Shown piece after piece: positions 40,444-49,945 of a stretch of DNA of 64,000 nucleotides (positions within the stretch are counted from its first letter, which is position 1; each line of letters starts with the position of its first letter). The stretch comes from Candidatus Reidiella endopervernicosa (GTDB lineage: Bacteria; Pseudomonadota; Gammaproteobacteria; GCF-013343005). The position numbers were made by a program, and so were the translations under genes. The notes under the pieces are model-generated. The model was not told the DNA's origin. It saw only the letters and a list, made by a program, of their open reading frames with translations, and ran no database searches. The stretch is from positions 124,001 through 188,000 of the forward strand of contig NZ_CP054491.1 in assembly GCF_013343005.1 (NCBI RefSeq), given 5' to 3'.

Positions 40444-41096
40444 TTATTTTTTACAGCTAACTTCAACAGAATCATCGTAGCGCCACATCTTTTCTGACGC
40501 GTAATCAGTAGTGGAGCCAAATGGGCCGCCTGTAAGGATGTTTATCCAGAATACTGTGTCAACTTCATTGTTTGCAATTGTTTCGTCGGCACATTTTCCA
40601 TCTACGGACCTAATCACAAGTGGATTTTTTGAGCGAGGGACATCAATAACTGCCGGAGCTGTGACCTTTCTTCCATTTTCGGGGAGTCGCTATTTTTGCG
40701 GAAGCTTGTTTTGGGCATCCAAGCCCAAGCAAGCGGCAAATACTTAACGCGACCGTTTATGCCTACGGCGCCCCGACCGTCCTGCGTACGTTGCGTAATC
40801 ACCTCTTCGCGGCTCTACACAACTCCCTCAGTGACTCTACGCCGACATAAAGCCGCTGCTGCATCTTCTCCGTCGTTCGCTCACGCTCTCAACTACGAAT
40901 AGGCAGACGGCGTCGACTATCGCGGACTAACCGCCTTCGCTTCGCTATCCATGGCGGTCAGCGACTGATAGATCGGCCTTTTCACCCGTAGAGGTTGTGA
41001 TATTAACCTTTGACTATCGTCGTTAAGAATCGTTGCACAACCAGAGGTAATAGAAACTAGCAGAACTGCACTAGCCATAGAAATTGCTTTATTCAC
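40444..41096 (-). pseudogene. Small lipoprotein gene split by repeat copy 3
   Basis: A GTG at 41096, preceded by AAAGGA, opens a lipoprotein signal with lipobox SITSGC and then ATILNDDSQ. After a one-base frameshift it continues VNITTSTGEKADLS, where repeat copy 3 interrupts. On the far side the same protein resumes ENGRKVTAPAVIDVPRSKN, then VDTVFWINILTGGPFGSTTD and YASEKMWRYDDSVEVSCKK with the stop at 40444. Without the repeat it would be about 120-125 residues. The GCAT start and the INILTGG.FGS..DYA.EKMW block recall a widespread small proteobacterial lipoprotein family of unknown function. It is coupled to the DUF4105 gene, which starts at 40441. Confidence 0.8.
40681..40963 (+). repeat. 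Dispersed ~280-bp repeat, copy 3 (inside the lipoprotein pseudogene)
   Basis: Begins GGGGAGTCGCTATTTTTGCGG and ends CCATGGCGGTCAGCG; it closely matches copies 4 and 5. It splits the minus-strand lipoprotein gene, with recognisable protein on both sides. The left flank is CATTTTC and the right flank ACTGATAG; there is no evident target duplication. Confidence 0.92.
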
Positions 41097-41711
41097 ATTA
41101 TATTCCTTTTAATTTGGCGCATTCGTACATGCAGCACTAACCGCACTCATTATTATCTAGTCATGGAGGAGCTCGTCGTTAGAGCTGCTTGAAGCATTGC
41201 GATTACTCTTCCTTGAATTAGATTCCACACAAAACAATTGTTATAAATTGCAAACAACCGCCAGTAATAGTAACCACTTTATTAGTATGGTCAAGTCATT
41301 GCCGCCATTATTTATACCTGCATCACTAGCTTCTATTGAACTTTTCTAAGACACCCATTAATTCCAGCATATTGAAGATGAGCGGGTGACACTCAGATCT
41401 TGCAGTAGCATTGTGTTATGCCCACCTACCTACCAAAGTGCTGCAGGATTCGGTTGACAGTGCATCAGTGTTGAATAAGGGTTCATCTGATACGACCGGG
41501 TAACAGTTCGGTATAGCTGAACCAGTGAACAGGAAAGTTCGGCGCTGTTCGGTACAATTTCAGTATAAATACTGACAACCTCTTACAATTCTTTGACTTA
41601 CACATAGTTGACAAGCTGCGAAGTTCGGTTGGGGTTCGGCAACAAGGAGCCACCAAGGAAAACACACAGAATTCATCAGCTTACAGATGTATAATCACCG
41701 GCTCCGTGGTG
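41097..41711. other. Accessory region without an intact gene
   Basis: The first part holds the promoter region of the decayed lipoprotein operon. The segment around 41350-41170 on the minus strand has a short hydrophobic frame (TILIKWLLLLAVVCNL) and a serine-rich frame that may be remnants of a small membrane protein. From about 41500 to 41690 there is a GTTCGG-rich block that recurs before the third tRNA-end copy at 43480-43620. No intact gene is seen. Confidence 0.4.
41500..41670 (+). repeat. Block preceding the displaced tRNA end, copy A
   Basis: Contains ACAATTTCAGTATAAATACTGACAACC, then GTTCGGTTGGGGTTCGGCAACA and AGGAGCCACC; the same order of words occurs at 43520-43605 before the next tRNA-end copy. 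It appears to be the terminal part of related integrated elements adjacent to their attachment site. Confidence 0.6.
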
Positions 41712-41757
41712 CTCATAATCCCTTGGTCCTTGGTTCGAGTCCAAGTAGGCCCACCAA
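41712..41757 (+). repeat. Displaced 3' part of tRNA-Ile2 (candidate att site), perfect 43-bp copy plus CCA
   Basis: Bases 41712-41754 are identical to 37822-37864, covering the anticodon loop, variable loop, T arm and 3' acceptor strand of tRNA-Ile2. Unlike the functional gene, this copy continues into CCA. It is followed by a relative of the tRNA terminator hairpin (GCCTTACAGCG..CGTTGTGAGG). There is no 5' half, so it cannot make a tRNA. Confidence 0.9.
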
Positions 41758-42062
41758 CTAAATCAAAAGCCTTACAGCGTTTTTCGTTGTGAGGTTTTGT
41801 TTTCTCTTAATTAGGCATGGAGACAAGTTTAGCCTCACAGCCATCTCAGTCGACATATCCCCTACACCCGCAGTTTTCACACACTCTCTTCTACTCTCAT
41901 CAGATCGAGTTGGCCTGAATGAGGCCACATAGAACACGAAAAATTAACTCTGGCTTCATGCTTGAATGAGCAGCTCCGCATTGGCATGTATCAATATTGC
42001 ACTGATGTTGCAATATTGATACTCTTGCCAACGAATACAATTTTCTCAAGGAATCATAATTC

Positions 42063-43193
42063 ATGAATAGGAAGCTACTCTCACTGCTAGTCGCCAGCCT
42101 GGTATCTGCACCAGCCATCACATCTGCGGACGTCTCAATCTCTGGAACGATGCACATGTCTATCGATTCCACCGATGACGGAGGAACCTCCGATAGCGAC
42201 AACTCATCTGTCTCAAGCAATTTTTCAAACATTGTTTTCAGCGGTGATGAGGATCTTGGCAGCGGTATGAAGGCCGTTTGGCAGGTTACCAGCGTCACTA
42301 CTCTTGATGAACAGAGTGGTGACACATGGGCTACTGGACCCTCTTATCTGGGACTCTCCGGCAACTTCGGTACTGTTATTGCCGGTAAAGCAGACACCCC
42401 ATACTTCACCTTCCAATCGAAATTTGATGTCATGGATGGCACCCTCGCAGATCTGGCGACCATTATGGGTACCGATGCCGAGGGCAACGAGCTATTTGAA
42501 GATGACTACGCCGATAACTTTAATCTGACAACTCCCAACACGATTGCCTATATCTCACCGAACATGGGTGGTTTTACTGTGGTAGGAGCATACGTCACTG
42601 ACTGGGCGGCTGCGGGTGATGAGGACAGCAACAACTTTGATGCCTTCAGCGTTAGCGGCACCTATGAGAATGGAGGCCTGATGATTGGTGCAGCCTTTGA
42701 GCGTCACAACCACGATCCGAGCGGTTGTCAGCTTTATGACGATTGGCCAGGTGCTTTTGATGCGGACGTCTGGTGTGATGATGCCACCACCAACGATGCG
42801 CTTGAGATTGGCGCCGCCTTCACCACGGGTGATACAAGCGTGGGTCTGCTCTGGGAGAATATCGATGGTACTGGTGCGATCGACCGTGATGCCTGGGCTG
42901 CCTATCTGACTCAGGGGTTTGGCAACAACACCTTCAAGGTTCTCTACAGCACGGTAAGCCAGTCGAGCCTGCCTGACAATGGTGAGGAGGACGAGGATGA
43001 GGCCAGCATGTGGGCGATTGGACTTGATCACGCTATGAGTCCACGTACCACCATCTATGGCATGTATGCATCACTTGAGAATGACGATGATTCAGAACGT
43101 TATCTCGGCGGTGTCGATCATGGCGATCGACTCGGTGATGGTGGTGGTCGCGATCAAAGTGGTTTCTCTCTAGGCATTGTTCACAGCTTTTAA
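42063..43193 (+). CDS. Gram-negative general porin
   Basis: This 376-residue protein has a Sec signal peptide (MNRKLLSLLVASLVSAPAITS) and starts its mature part ADVSISGTMHMSID. It continues with the typical porin strand pattern: SNIVFSGDEDLGSGMKAVWQV, SYLGLSGNFGTVIAGKAD, NTIAYISPNMGGFTVVGAY. It ends FSLGIVHSF, with the terminal phenylalanine needed for outer-membrane assembly. Long acidic loops (DSTDDGGTSDSDNSS, EEDEDEAS) are notable. It forms a 16-strand trimeric channel by family analogy. It stands alone between two displaced tRNA ends, so it is probable cargo of the island, and a terminator follows. Confidence 0.9.
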   Translation: MNRKLLSLLVASLVSAPAITSADVSISGTMHMSIDSTDDGGTSDSDNSSVSSNFSNIVFSGDEDLGSGMKAVWQVTSVTTLDEQSGDTWATGPSYLGLSGNFGTVIAGKADTPYFTFQSKFDVMDGTLADLATIMGTDAEGNELFEDDYADNFNLTTPNTIAYISPNMGGFTVVGAYVTDWAAAGDEDSNNFDAFSVSGTYENGGLMIGAAFERHNHDPSGCQLYDDWPGAFDADVWCDDATTNDALEIGAAFTTGDTSVGLLWENIDGTGAIDRDAWAAYLTQGFGNNTFKVLYSTVSQSSLPDNGEEDEDEASMWAIGLDHAMSPRTTIYGMYASLENDDDSERYLGGVDHGDRLGDGGGRDQSGFSLGIVHSF

Positions 43194-43219
43194 TATACCG
43201 TTGTAGTTATGCTGCGCAG

Positions 43220-43239
43220 AAGGCCTAGCGGGCCTTTTT
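43220..43239 (+). terminator. Terminator after the porin gene
   Basis: AAGGCC / GGCCTT with loop TAGCG, followed by a T-run, 27 bp after the stop codon. Confidence 0.8.
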
Positions 43240-43479
43240 ATGCCTAAGTAACGGACCACCATCTTTCTATTACCTTCACTTATCCATCAACATAAGACCC
43301 TTTACAAGAGATGACTAACTCAATTTTCTGGGCCTGACTCCTGAGGGATCATCACGCATATCAACCAGTCTCACTGCTTCTAAACCAGCCCACTCTTCGA
43401 GGCGTGCATTTTTATGCCCATAACAAGTTGATGGTACTTCGGTAATAATCAGAGGTATCTGGGAAGACCGGCTAGCGAT

Positions 43480-43620
43480 TCAGTACGGCAGGAGCAAAAC
43501 AGAGAAGCTCGCCATGTCTCTGCACAATTCAGCTTCGATACTGACAACCCCTTACTGTTAGGAAAGCAACAGGTTCGGTTAGGGTTCGTCAACAAAGAGC
43601 CACCGATAAAACCACTCGGA
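43480..43620 (+). repeat. Block preceding the displaced tRNA end, copy B
   Basis: Shares ACAATTCAGCTTCGATACTGACAACCCCTTAC, GGTTCGGTTAGGGTTCGTCAACA and AAGAGCCACC with 41500-41670, in the same order and directly before a tRNA-Ile2 3' end. Divergence and small indels suggest an older or different element. Confidence 0.55.
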
Positions 43621-43659
43621 ATACTACGTTCCACCATCACTCAATCAATGACTCCGAGG

Positions 43660-43704
43660 TAATCACACCCTTTGGTCCTTGGTTCGAGTCCAAGCAGGTC
43701 CACC
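43660..43704 (+). repeat. Degenerate displaced 3' part of tRNA-Ile2 (second candidate att copy)
   Basis: TTGGTCCTTGGTTCGAGTCCAAG is identical to the tRNA variable loop and T arm, followed by CAGGTCCACC in place of TAGGCCCACC. The CCA-type end is kept. A terminator-like hairpin (GCCTTACAGCAG..TTGTAAGGC) with T-rich tail follows. Confidence 0.8.
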
Positions 43705-44213
43705 GACTGTATCAATGCCTTACAGCAGTTTTGTTGTAAGGCTTTTATTTGTCCGTATGCAGACAGTTTGTGGAATGCATGGGGATCACTAACAATTATT
43801 CAAATAATTGGCAGATCTAATAATTACTAACAATTTGGGGCGATTACAACAAGAGAAGGTTAAGCGGACCGCATAGTCATTGTTTTAATTCATAAGTCGA
43901 GGAAGCCCGACTCATCTATTGTTAACGTTGCATGCCTCTTATTAAATCTAGAAATTATTTATAGACGGAAGCCGATTGACTACTAACTCCTTGCCCGGTT
44001 CGGGCTCTGGTGAGCCAGTCATCTATGCCTCGCAGTGGAGACGGTGTGAGATTATCTTCAATACACCAACAAAGCACGACTTCACATACCGCTTTTTCGT
44101 AACCATCTGATCGCCTCAAGCAGCGTTGCTGTCAAGCGTCTACAGCTCTAACAGCCGTGCATATGTAAAATGCTTCATCAGGACAAACAGCATTGATGAG
44201 AGAACCTATCTTG
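43705..44213. other. Accessory remnant with a fourth tRNA-end relic
   Basis: No intact gene is seen. At about 43997-44052 a further degraded copy of the tRNA end and its terminator is recognisable: GGTTCGGGCTC..GAGCC, then ATGCCTC..CAGTGGAGACGGTGTGAG, which parallels the hairpin after the functional tRNA. Confidence 0.5.
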
Positions 44214-47200
44214 TTACCCTTGCTGTTCTAATTCCTGCATCTGCTTTAGCAACTCATCTCGCAATTGATAGAGCTCTTCCAGCCTCGGAACCGGATCACC
44301 ACCTTGAGACTGAAGCTCAAGCAGATCCGCTGCCAACAGGTGAACCTGTCGATGCAGAGTGACAATGGCCTGGAAGCTGGACTGCGCAGCATAACGAGTC
44401 TGCCCACCCCTTCCAACCAATGGCCAAATCGGCACTGCTGATGATCCAGCGGCGGTGGATAGGCTCGTTCACCTTTGATGAATGCTTCGATCGCAACTAT
44501 CCAGGCACGATGCTCAACATGGGCAAATAGCAGTGGAAGATCCTCATGGCTAACAGGGTGTTGATCAGCCCACGTTGGATCAGGCCGCCAGCTACCGATC
44601 CAGTCCGGGATATCTTCGGCAGGCATGGGCCTGGCGATAGCGTACCCTGCCCCAGTTCACATCCGAGACGCAGCAGCATCTCGCCATGCTGAACAGTCTC
44701 CACACCCTCTGCAATGGCCTGACGTCTGAAGGCCGTGGCCAGCCCCATTACACCCTCCAGGATAGCCAGATCTTCCGGATCATCGAGCATGCCTCGCACG
44801 AAGCTCTGATCGATTTTGAGTTGATCGGCAGGTAACCGCTTAAAGTAGGTGAGTGACGAGTAACCGGTGCCAAAATCGTCAAGTGCAAAGCGTACGCCCA
44901 TATCCAGACAGGAGCGCATCAGATTGGAGACGTATTCAATATCTTCCAAGGCACTCGTCTCAAGCACCTCCAGCTCCAGATCACCAGGATCGATGGCTGG
45001 GTGGGCCTTCAGCAATTCGCTCAAGCGATTAACGAAATCTGCCTGCTGTAGCTGATAACCATCCACGTTCACGCTTACCGAGAGATTTAGATCGACCGAA
45101 CGCCATAATTCCATTTGCGTCAATGCGCTCTCAATCACCCATTCACCCAACTCTATCGCTAATTTGTGGCCCTCTATTACCGAGAGGAACTCAGCTGGCG
45201 GTAACAGTCCACGCTCTGGATGTTGCCATCGGATCAGCGCTTCGGCACCGATAATTTCACCGCTACGCATATTAACTTTGGGCTGGTAATAGAGGACAAA
45301 TTGCCCCGTCTCCAGTGCATGACTGATATGTTCCAGGCTTTCATGATGCCCCTTGCACTCTGGTCCTTCTCGGCATCGAAGATGTGAAAGCGGTTCTTAC
45401 CAGATAATTTTGCCTGGTACATAGCCTGATCCGCCTGTCGTAGCAGCTGATCCGCGTCGATATTATCCGCCTGGGGATAGAATGTTACACCGATACTGGC
45501 GGATGCTTGCAGCACGAGATCCCGCACATGCACCGGCTGTGCTACGGATGCCTGCATGCGTGCAAGCATGGGCACAACATCTTTTGTTTTGTTTAAATCG
45601 ATCAATACCGCGACAAATTCATCCCCAGACGTGCGATAGAGTCACCATCGCGCATGACCATCTTCATACGCGCGGCCAGCGCCACCAGAAACTGATCGCC
45701 GACATCGTGGCCGTGGCTGTCATTGATCTCCTTGAAACCGTCCAGATCGACATAGGCTACCGCAAGTTTCTTGTTTCGCCGCCGCATCTGGAAAATAGCC
45801 TGACGCAGTCGGTCAGCCAGCAGCACTCGGTTAGGCAGATTGGTCAGCGCGTCATAATGCGCAATGTACTCCAGCTGCTGTTGATGCTCTTTTGCGCCGT
45901 GATATCCGAGAAGAGGCCGACGTAGTGCTGGCTCTTACCATATGCATCGTGCACGACAGTAATAGTGAGCATCTCGGCATACACCGTGCCATCCTTGCGC
46001 TGATTCCAGACCTCTCCTGACCAGTAGCCCTTTTCGGTCAGTTCGCTCCACATCTCAGCGTAGAATTTCGGTGCCTGGCGACCAGAGCTGAGGATTCGCG
46101 GATCCTTCCCCATAACCTCATCGCGGCCATAGCCGGTGATCCGGGTGAACGCTTCGTTCACCTCAATATCACCGTTGCTATCGGTGATCATGATCCCTTC
46201 ACGACTATGCGAGAACACCTTGGCCGCGAGCTCCAGTCTCTCCGCGGTCTGCTTACGCTCGGTAACATCATGTCCGACACCGATGATCGAGATGACCTCA
46301 CCGTGCTCATCCAGGACGGCTCGATGCGACCAGGCCAGCCAACGCCAGTCATCACCGGTTTTCGAGCGCTGCTCCACATATGTGGTGAAGGGTGGCTGAT
46401 AAAGGGCTGACAATGCCTGGCGCACAACCTCCTGGTCTTCCTCGTGCACCATGGACAGCAGGGGCTGTAGATACAGCTCCTCCTCATGCTTGCCGAAGGT
46501 TTCGCAGTAGGCCGGATTGGCGAACAAAAGCGCCCCTCTGTATCAATCTTTATCACCATGTCACTCTGGTTTTCGACCAGAAGCCGGTAACGCGCCTCGC
46601 TCTCTTCCAGCGCCGAATAAGATGCGGCCAAATCACGTCCCATATGGTTCAGCGCCTCTTCAATAAGACCCCATTCATCCTCGCGATTGAGGTTAATGGG
46701 ACGATCCAACCCCTGCCCCATACTGGAGATAGCAGTGACGATCTTATTGAGTGGTGCATCAATATGACGACGTACGATGAATATGGTGGTAAGCCCCATA
46801 ATCCCGACAACCAACAAAGACAGGGCGATACCCCAGAGCCCGGTCTGGAGAATTAGCGCCTCTATCTCATCGCCCACCTCTTCCGCCCTGCTCTTGGCCT
46901 CCCTGTCGGCGCGTGCCATCTGGGCGAGCACGCGCTGCAGGCTGGCATCCAAAACACGTCGGTGCCCACCCTTATCGATCCACGCACGCTGCAGCGCTTT
47001 AACCAACTGACGATAACGATCGACATACTCTGCAAGCTGATGACCATGCAGAGTGACTTCAGGGAGGAGGCTGTAATCGTCTGCAGGCGCAGATAGAGGG
47101 CATCAAGCTCGTTCCCCACCGTGAGATCGCGGGCGTCGCTACCCAGCCCCAACGACGCCCCTCCTGCTCCGCCAACAACTTACCGATCAACAGCAGGCTC

Positions 47201-47753
47201 TCCCGATAACCCGTGATCAGGCTTAGAAGTTGGTCTACATAATTTGTGTCCCGGCCGGCGAGAGTCGCCTCAATCAACCAGGCGCTGATTAGATCTTCTA
47301 GCGCCGTCAGCTCGTTGTCTGCAAGGTCATCCACTACCTGGATTTCATCATTTGTGCGGTTAATTACAGAACAGCTCTCACATAGCGCACAAAGTGCGTC
47401 GTCAGCATATCTAGCGCGCGGCGCACCGTACCGTTCTGCGTATTGCTTGCGATCTTCCTTAACGCAGCCTCAATGCGCTGACTATCGCCCGCAAGCGTGT
47501 CGCGTTTGAGGTGAAACGTGTAATTGAACAGTTCAATCTCGGATGAGACCGCAGTCAGCGCCTTGATTCGGTCTGCATTGTCGACGACCTGATTAATCTG
47601 GGTCGTTGCGACCTCGGAGGCCAGGCGCTGTGTATCGAACAGGGCTACGCCGACCAGCGTTATTACCATGCCGAACGCTGCCAGTATCAGGAGTACCAAC
47701 AGCCATAACCGGGTACGGATACGTAGACGGCTATAGATGCTCATATTTTCCAC
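44214..47753 (-). pseudogene. Membrane-bound HAMP-PAS-PAS-GGDEF-EAL-CZB signalling protein, multiply frameshifted
   Basis: Joined across frames on the minus strand. The order is an N-terminal membrane helix (LWLLVLLILAAFGMVITLVG), a helical sensor region and a second helix with HAMP (SLLVVGIMGLTTIFIVRRHI). Two PAS domains follow (ESEARYRLLVENQSDMVIKI; MITDSNGDIEVNEAFTRITG). The GGDEF domain has VAYVDLDGFKEINDSHGHDVGD, but its GGDEF loop has lost four bases (RLG then DEF in another frame). The EAL domain has GAEALIRWQHPERGLLPP and FALDDFGTGYSSLTYFKRLP. A C-terminal zinc-binding CZB-type domain carries HVEHRAWIVAIEAF and CRFGHWLEG. At least seven frame changes make it non-functional. An intact version would turn over cyclic di-GMP. 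It is coupled to the binding-protein gene upstream. Confidence 0.85.
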
Positions 47754-48764
47754 ACACCAGGCTTACTGGTGCTCTTTATGCGGAGTGGTCCGTACCAGAT
47801 CCGTACCGCGCAGCACCATGGGGCGCGGGTGGATTCCGAGTTTTCAAGGGTAGTGACATTTATCAGCCGACGTCCCTGATAGTTACGGGTAACCGGCAGC
47901 TCGGCAAGCGGCGTTCCGCAGGGCGCGCAGCAAATATCGGCGGCAATCCTTCCCTGCTCCTGCCCCGTTTTGACGACGGCACTCAAGACCCCTCTTCGAC
48001 GTGGTAGCGATTGGCACCGATAGTCGGCCCTGGATAGAAGCTGGAAAAGCGGGAGATAATCTCTCGATTAGTCAGCGCACGCCCCTCTTCATCAACAACC
48101 CCTTCAAGACTATCCATGTAGACGGCTCCACAGCTCTGATCGGCCGATTCACCGATGCGCCGTAGCTCTTGAATGGAGTTGATCAGATAGAACTCCCCGA
48201 CCGGCACGATGTAGTTATCTCGTTCTGCTAACACCTGTTTCTGCAAGGCCTCTCCCGAGGGGCTGGCCTTCGCGATGAAGCAGACCTGTTCAAACTGCGG
48301 AACCAACTGTTTGAGAAAGGCGATAGACTCCCTAACGTGGCCACGCTCCAGGGTTCCTGAGATATGCCGGTTTGGATAACCATAGTCGCCGGCATCGGCA
48401 TTTACGCCACAAAAAGATCGGGGTATCAACCTTATCTTTTAGATAGGGGACCACCAGCATGGACTGCGCATTATCGTCCACGGTGATCACTCCATCGGGC
48501 TGGAGACGCTGATAAAGCTCATAGGCCTGGTGCGCCTTTTCCGGCCCCCGGCCAGATCAGCCTTGGTATCCATGTAGAAATAGGTGAGATCTGCGTGTTC
48601 ACCAAGAACACCTTCGATTCCCTCCTTTATCTCCTCGCACCAAGGATTGTGCTGCTCGTAACTCATCACCACCAGCACCTTGAAAGGCCCTGACCAGGCG
48701 GGATAGGAGCAAGCAGGCCAATGGCCAACAGAAGCGTGATTAAAGAGACATTCATAATTCGCAT
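47741..48764 (-). pseudogene. ABC-type substrate-binding protein (ABC_sub_bind family), frameshifted
   Basis: An ATG at 48764 starts a signal peptide (MNVSLITLLLAIGLLA). In other frames follow FKVLVVMSYEQHNPWCEEIK, EKAHQAYELYQRLQPDGVIT and VDDNAQSMLVVPYLKDKV, then FCGVNADAGDYGYPNRHISG, VCFIAKASPSGEALQKQV and EEGRALTNREIISRFSSFYP. The C-terminal GRIAADICCAPCGTPLAELP is near 47.9 kb. This matches the periplasmic ABC_sub_bind family, here without a transporter. Three to four single-base deletions (near 48705, 48545, 48415 and 47985) break it. Its end overlaps the start of the GGDEF-EAL gene, suggesting it was the sensory partner of that protein. Confidence 0.75.
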
Positions 48765-49094
48765 AGCACCACCTACACTGCAAGAAATTGAATCCCTTCA
48801 CCAATACAACTCATCTGCATCATAGCAAAAACAGTACGTTACAACCTGTTGTTGGCATCAATCACCCTCTGCCGCTTCAGCGATGCACCTCCACCCTATA
48901 ACGGTACCCCGCCAGAGTGATAAAAACGCAACAAACCGTTGTAATTGATGGTCATAAACAATGGCTAAGCACGCTAACTCCAACTCAATTGCAAATATCG
49001 ACTACCTGTCTATAACAGAGTATTTATTAACAAGTCACGCTGCCACAATCGTAAGCAATATCCAGTCTGGAATATCAACCAAGCTGCGATCTTC
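48765..49094. other. Intergenic region before repeat copy 4
   Basis: Holds the promoter region of the binding-protein gene. No gene is recognised. Confidence 0.35.
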
Positions 49095-49372
49095 GGGAGT
49101 CGCTTTTTGCGAAAGTTTGTTTTGGGCATCCAAGCCCAAGCAAACAGCAAAACTTAACGCGACCGTTTATGCCTTCGGCGCCCCGACGTCCTGCGTACGT
49201 TGCGTAATCACCTCTTCGCGGCTCTACACAACTCCCTCAGTGACTCTACGCCGACATAAAGCCGCTGCTGCATCTTCTCCGTCGTTCGCTCGCGCTCTCA
49301 ACTACGATTAGGCAGACGGCGTCGACTATCGGGGACTAACCGCCCTCACTTCGCTCTCCATGGCGGTCAGCG
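49095..49372 (+). repeat. Dispersed ~280-bp repeat, copy 4
   Basis: Begins GGGAGTCGCTTTTTGCG (missing the A of the others) and ends CCATGGCGGTCAGCG. It carries small indels (CGACGTCC for CGACCGTCC). It lies in an intergenic region and does not visibly break a gene. Confidence 0.9.
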
Positions 49373-49583
49373 CGGGAACCCTGCTTAGGGCGCATCCATT
49401 AACACGCGGCTGCGATACCCAATCAATCACATACCATTCCAATCAACAGCGGCTACACTCATGGAAAGAGGGGCAGCTAAATAACATCTGTCTTTCGAGG
49501 GTATTTGGCTGGTGAGGGGTTGTAGCTGTTGTTGACGATTCCGGCACCAATGTTCAACGACCAGATACACAAAGGAGAGAATC

Positions 49584-49853
49584 ATGAAGAAATTAGTCTC
49601 AACTGTTCTTGCCGTGTTCATGCTCTTTGGCTCTCTTCCACTCTACGCCTCAGAGGCTGGTCCGGCTCGAGTTAGCGGCACCCCAGTCACACAGGCTCAC
49701 TCCTTGAGTGGCAGCGAATTGAATGCTCTCGCATCTCTGGAGCGAAAATCTCAACAGGCAGCTACCGTTAAGGCCGGCGAGATGAGCGACGAGGCGATCA
49801 TCGCCGTTACGGTCATTTCTGTCGCCGTACTGGTGTACGCTATCTCCGAGTAG
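49584..49853 (+). CDS. Small secreted protein with C-terminal membrane helix, upstream of C39-like peptidase
   Basis: This 89-residue protein has a clear Sec signal peptide (MKKLVSTVLAVFMLFGSLPLYAS) and a polar mid-part with HSLSGSELNALASLERKSQQ. A C-terminal hydrophobic segment IIAVTVISVAVLVYAI ends in SE. It is preceded by an AGGAGAG ribosome-binding site and followed by a strong terminator before the peptidase gene. I do not recognise a family. Pseudomonads have an analogous pairing of a small membrane-anchored protein with a cysteine peptidase (PA2779/PA2778 type), so this may be the partner or substrate of the peptidase. That is inference from position only. Confidence 0.7.
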   Translation: MKKLVSTVLAVFMLFGSLPLYASEAGPARVSGTPVTQAHSLSGSELNALASLERKSQQAATVKAGEMSDEAIIAVTVISVAVLVYAISE

Positions 49854-49877
49854 CAACCATTAAATATCTTCACTATT

Positions 49878-49913
49878 GGCCATCGTGTTGAGTCTCACCA
49901 CGATGGCCTTTTT
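49878..49913 (+). terminator. Terminator/attenuator between the small protein and the peptidase
   Basis: GGCCATCGTG (49878-49887) pairs perfectly with CACGATGGCC (49899-49908), followed by five T. It sits 25 bp after the small gene, with the peptidase start 33 bp further on, so read-through would yield much more of the small protein than of the peptidase. Confidence 0.88.
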
Positions 49914-49945
49914 CAATCCACCACCCGAGTAGCCAGATCACGCCC

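Noticed and set aside
41712-41757. Second tRNA gene
   Set aside because: Only the 3' part from the anticodon loop is present; there is no acceptor 5' strand or D arm.
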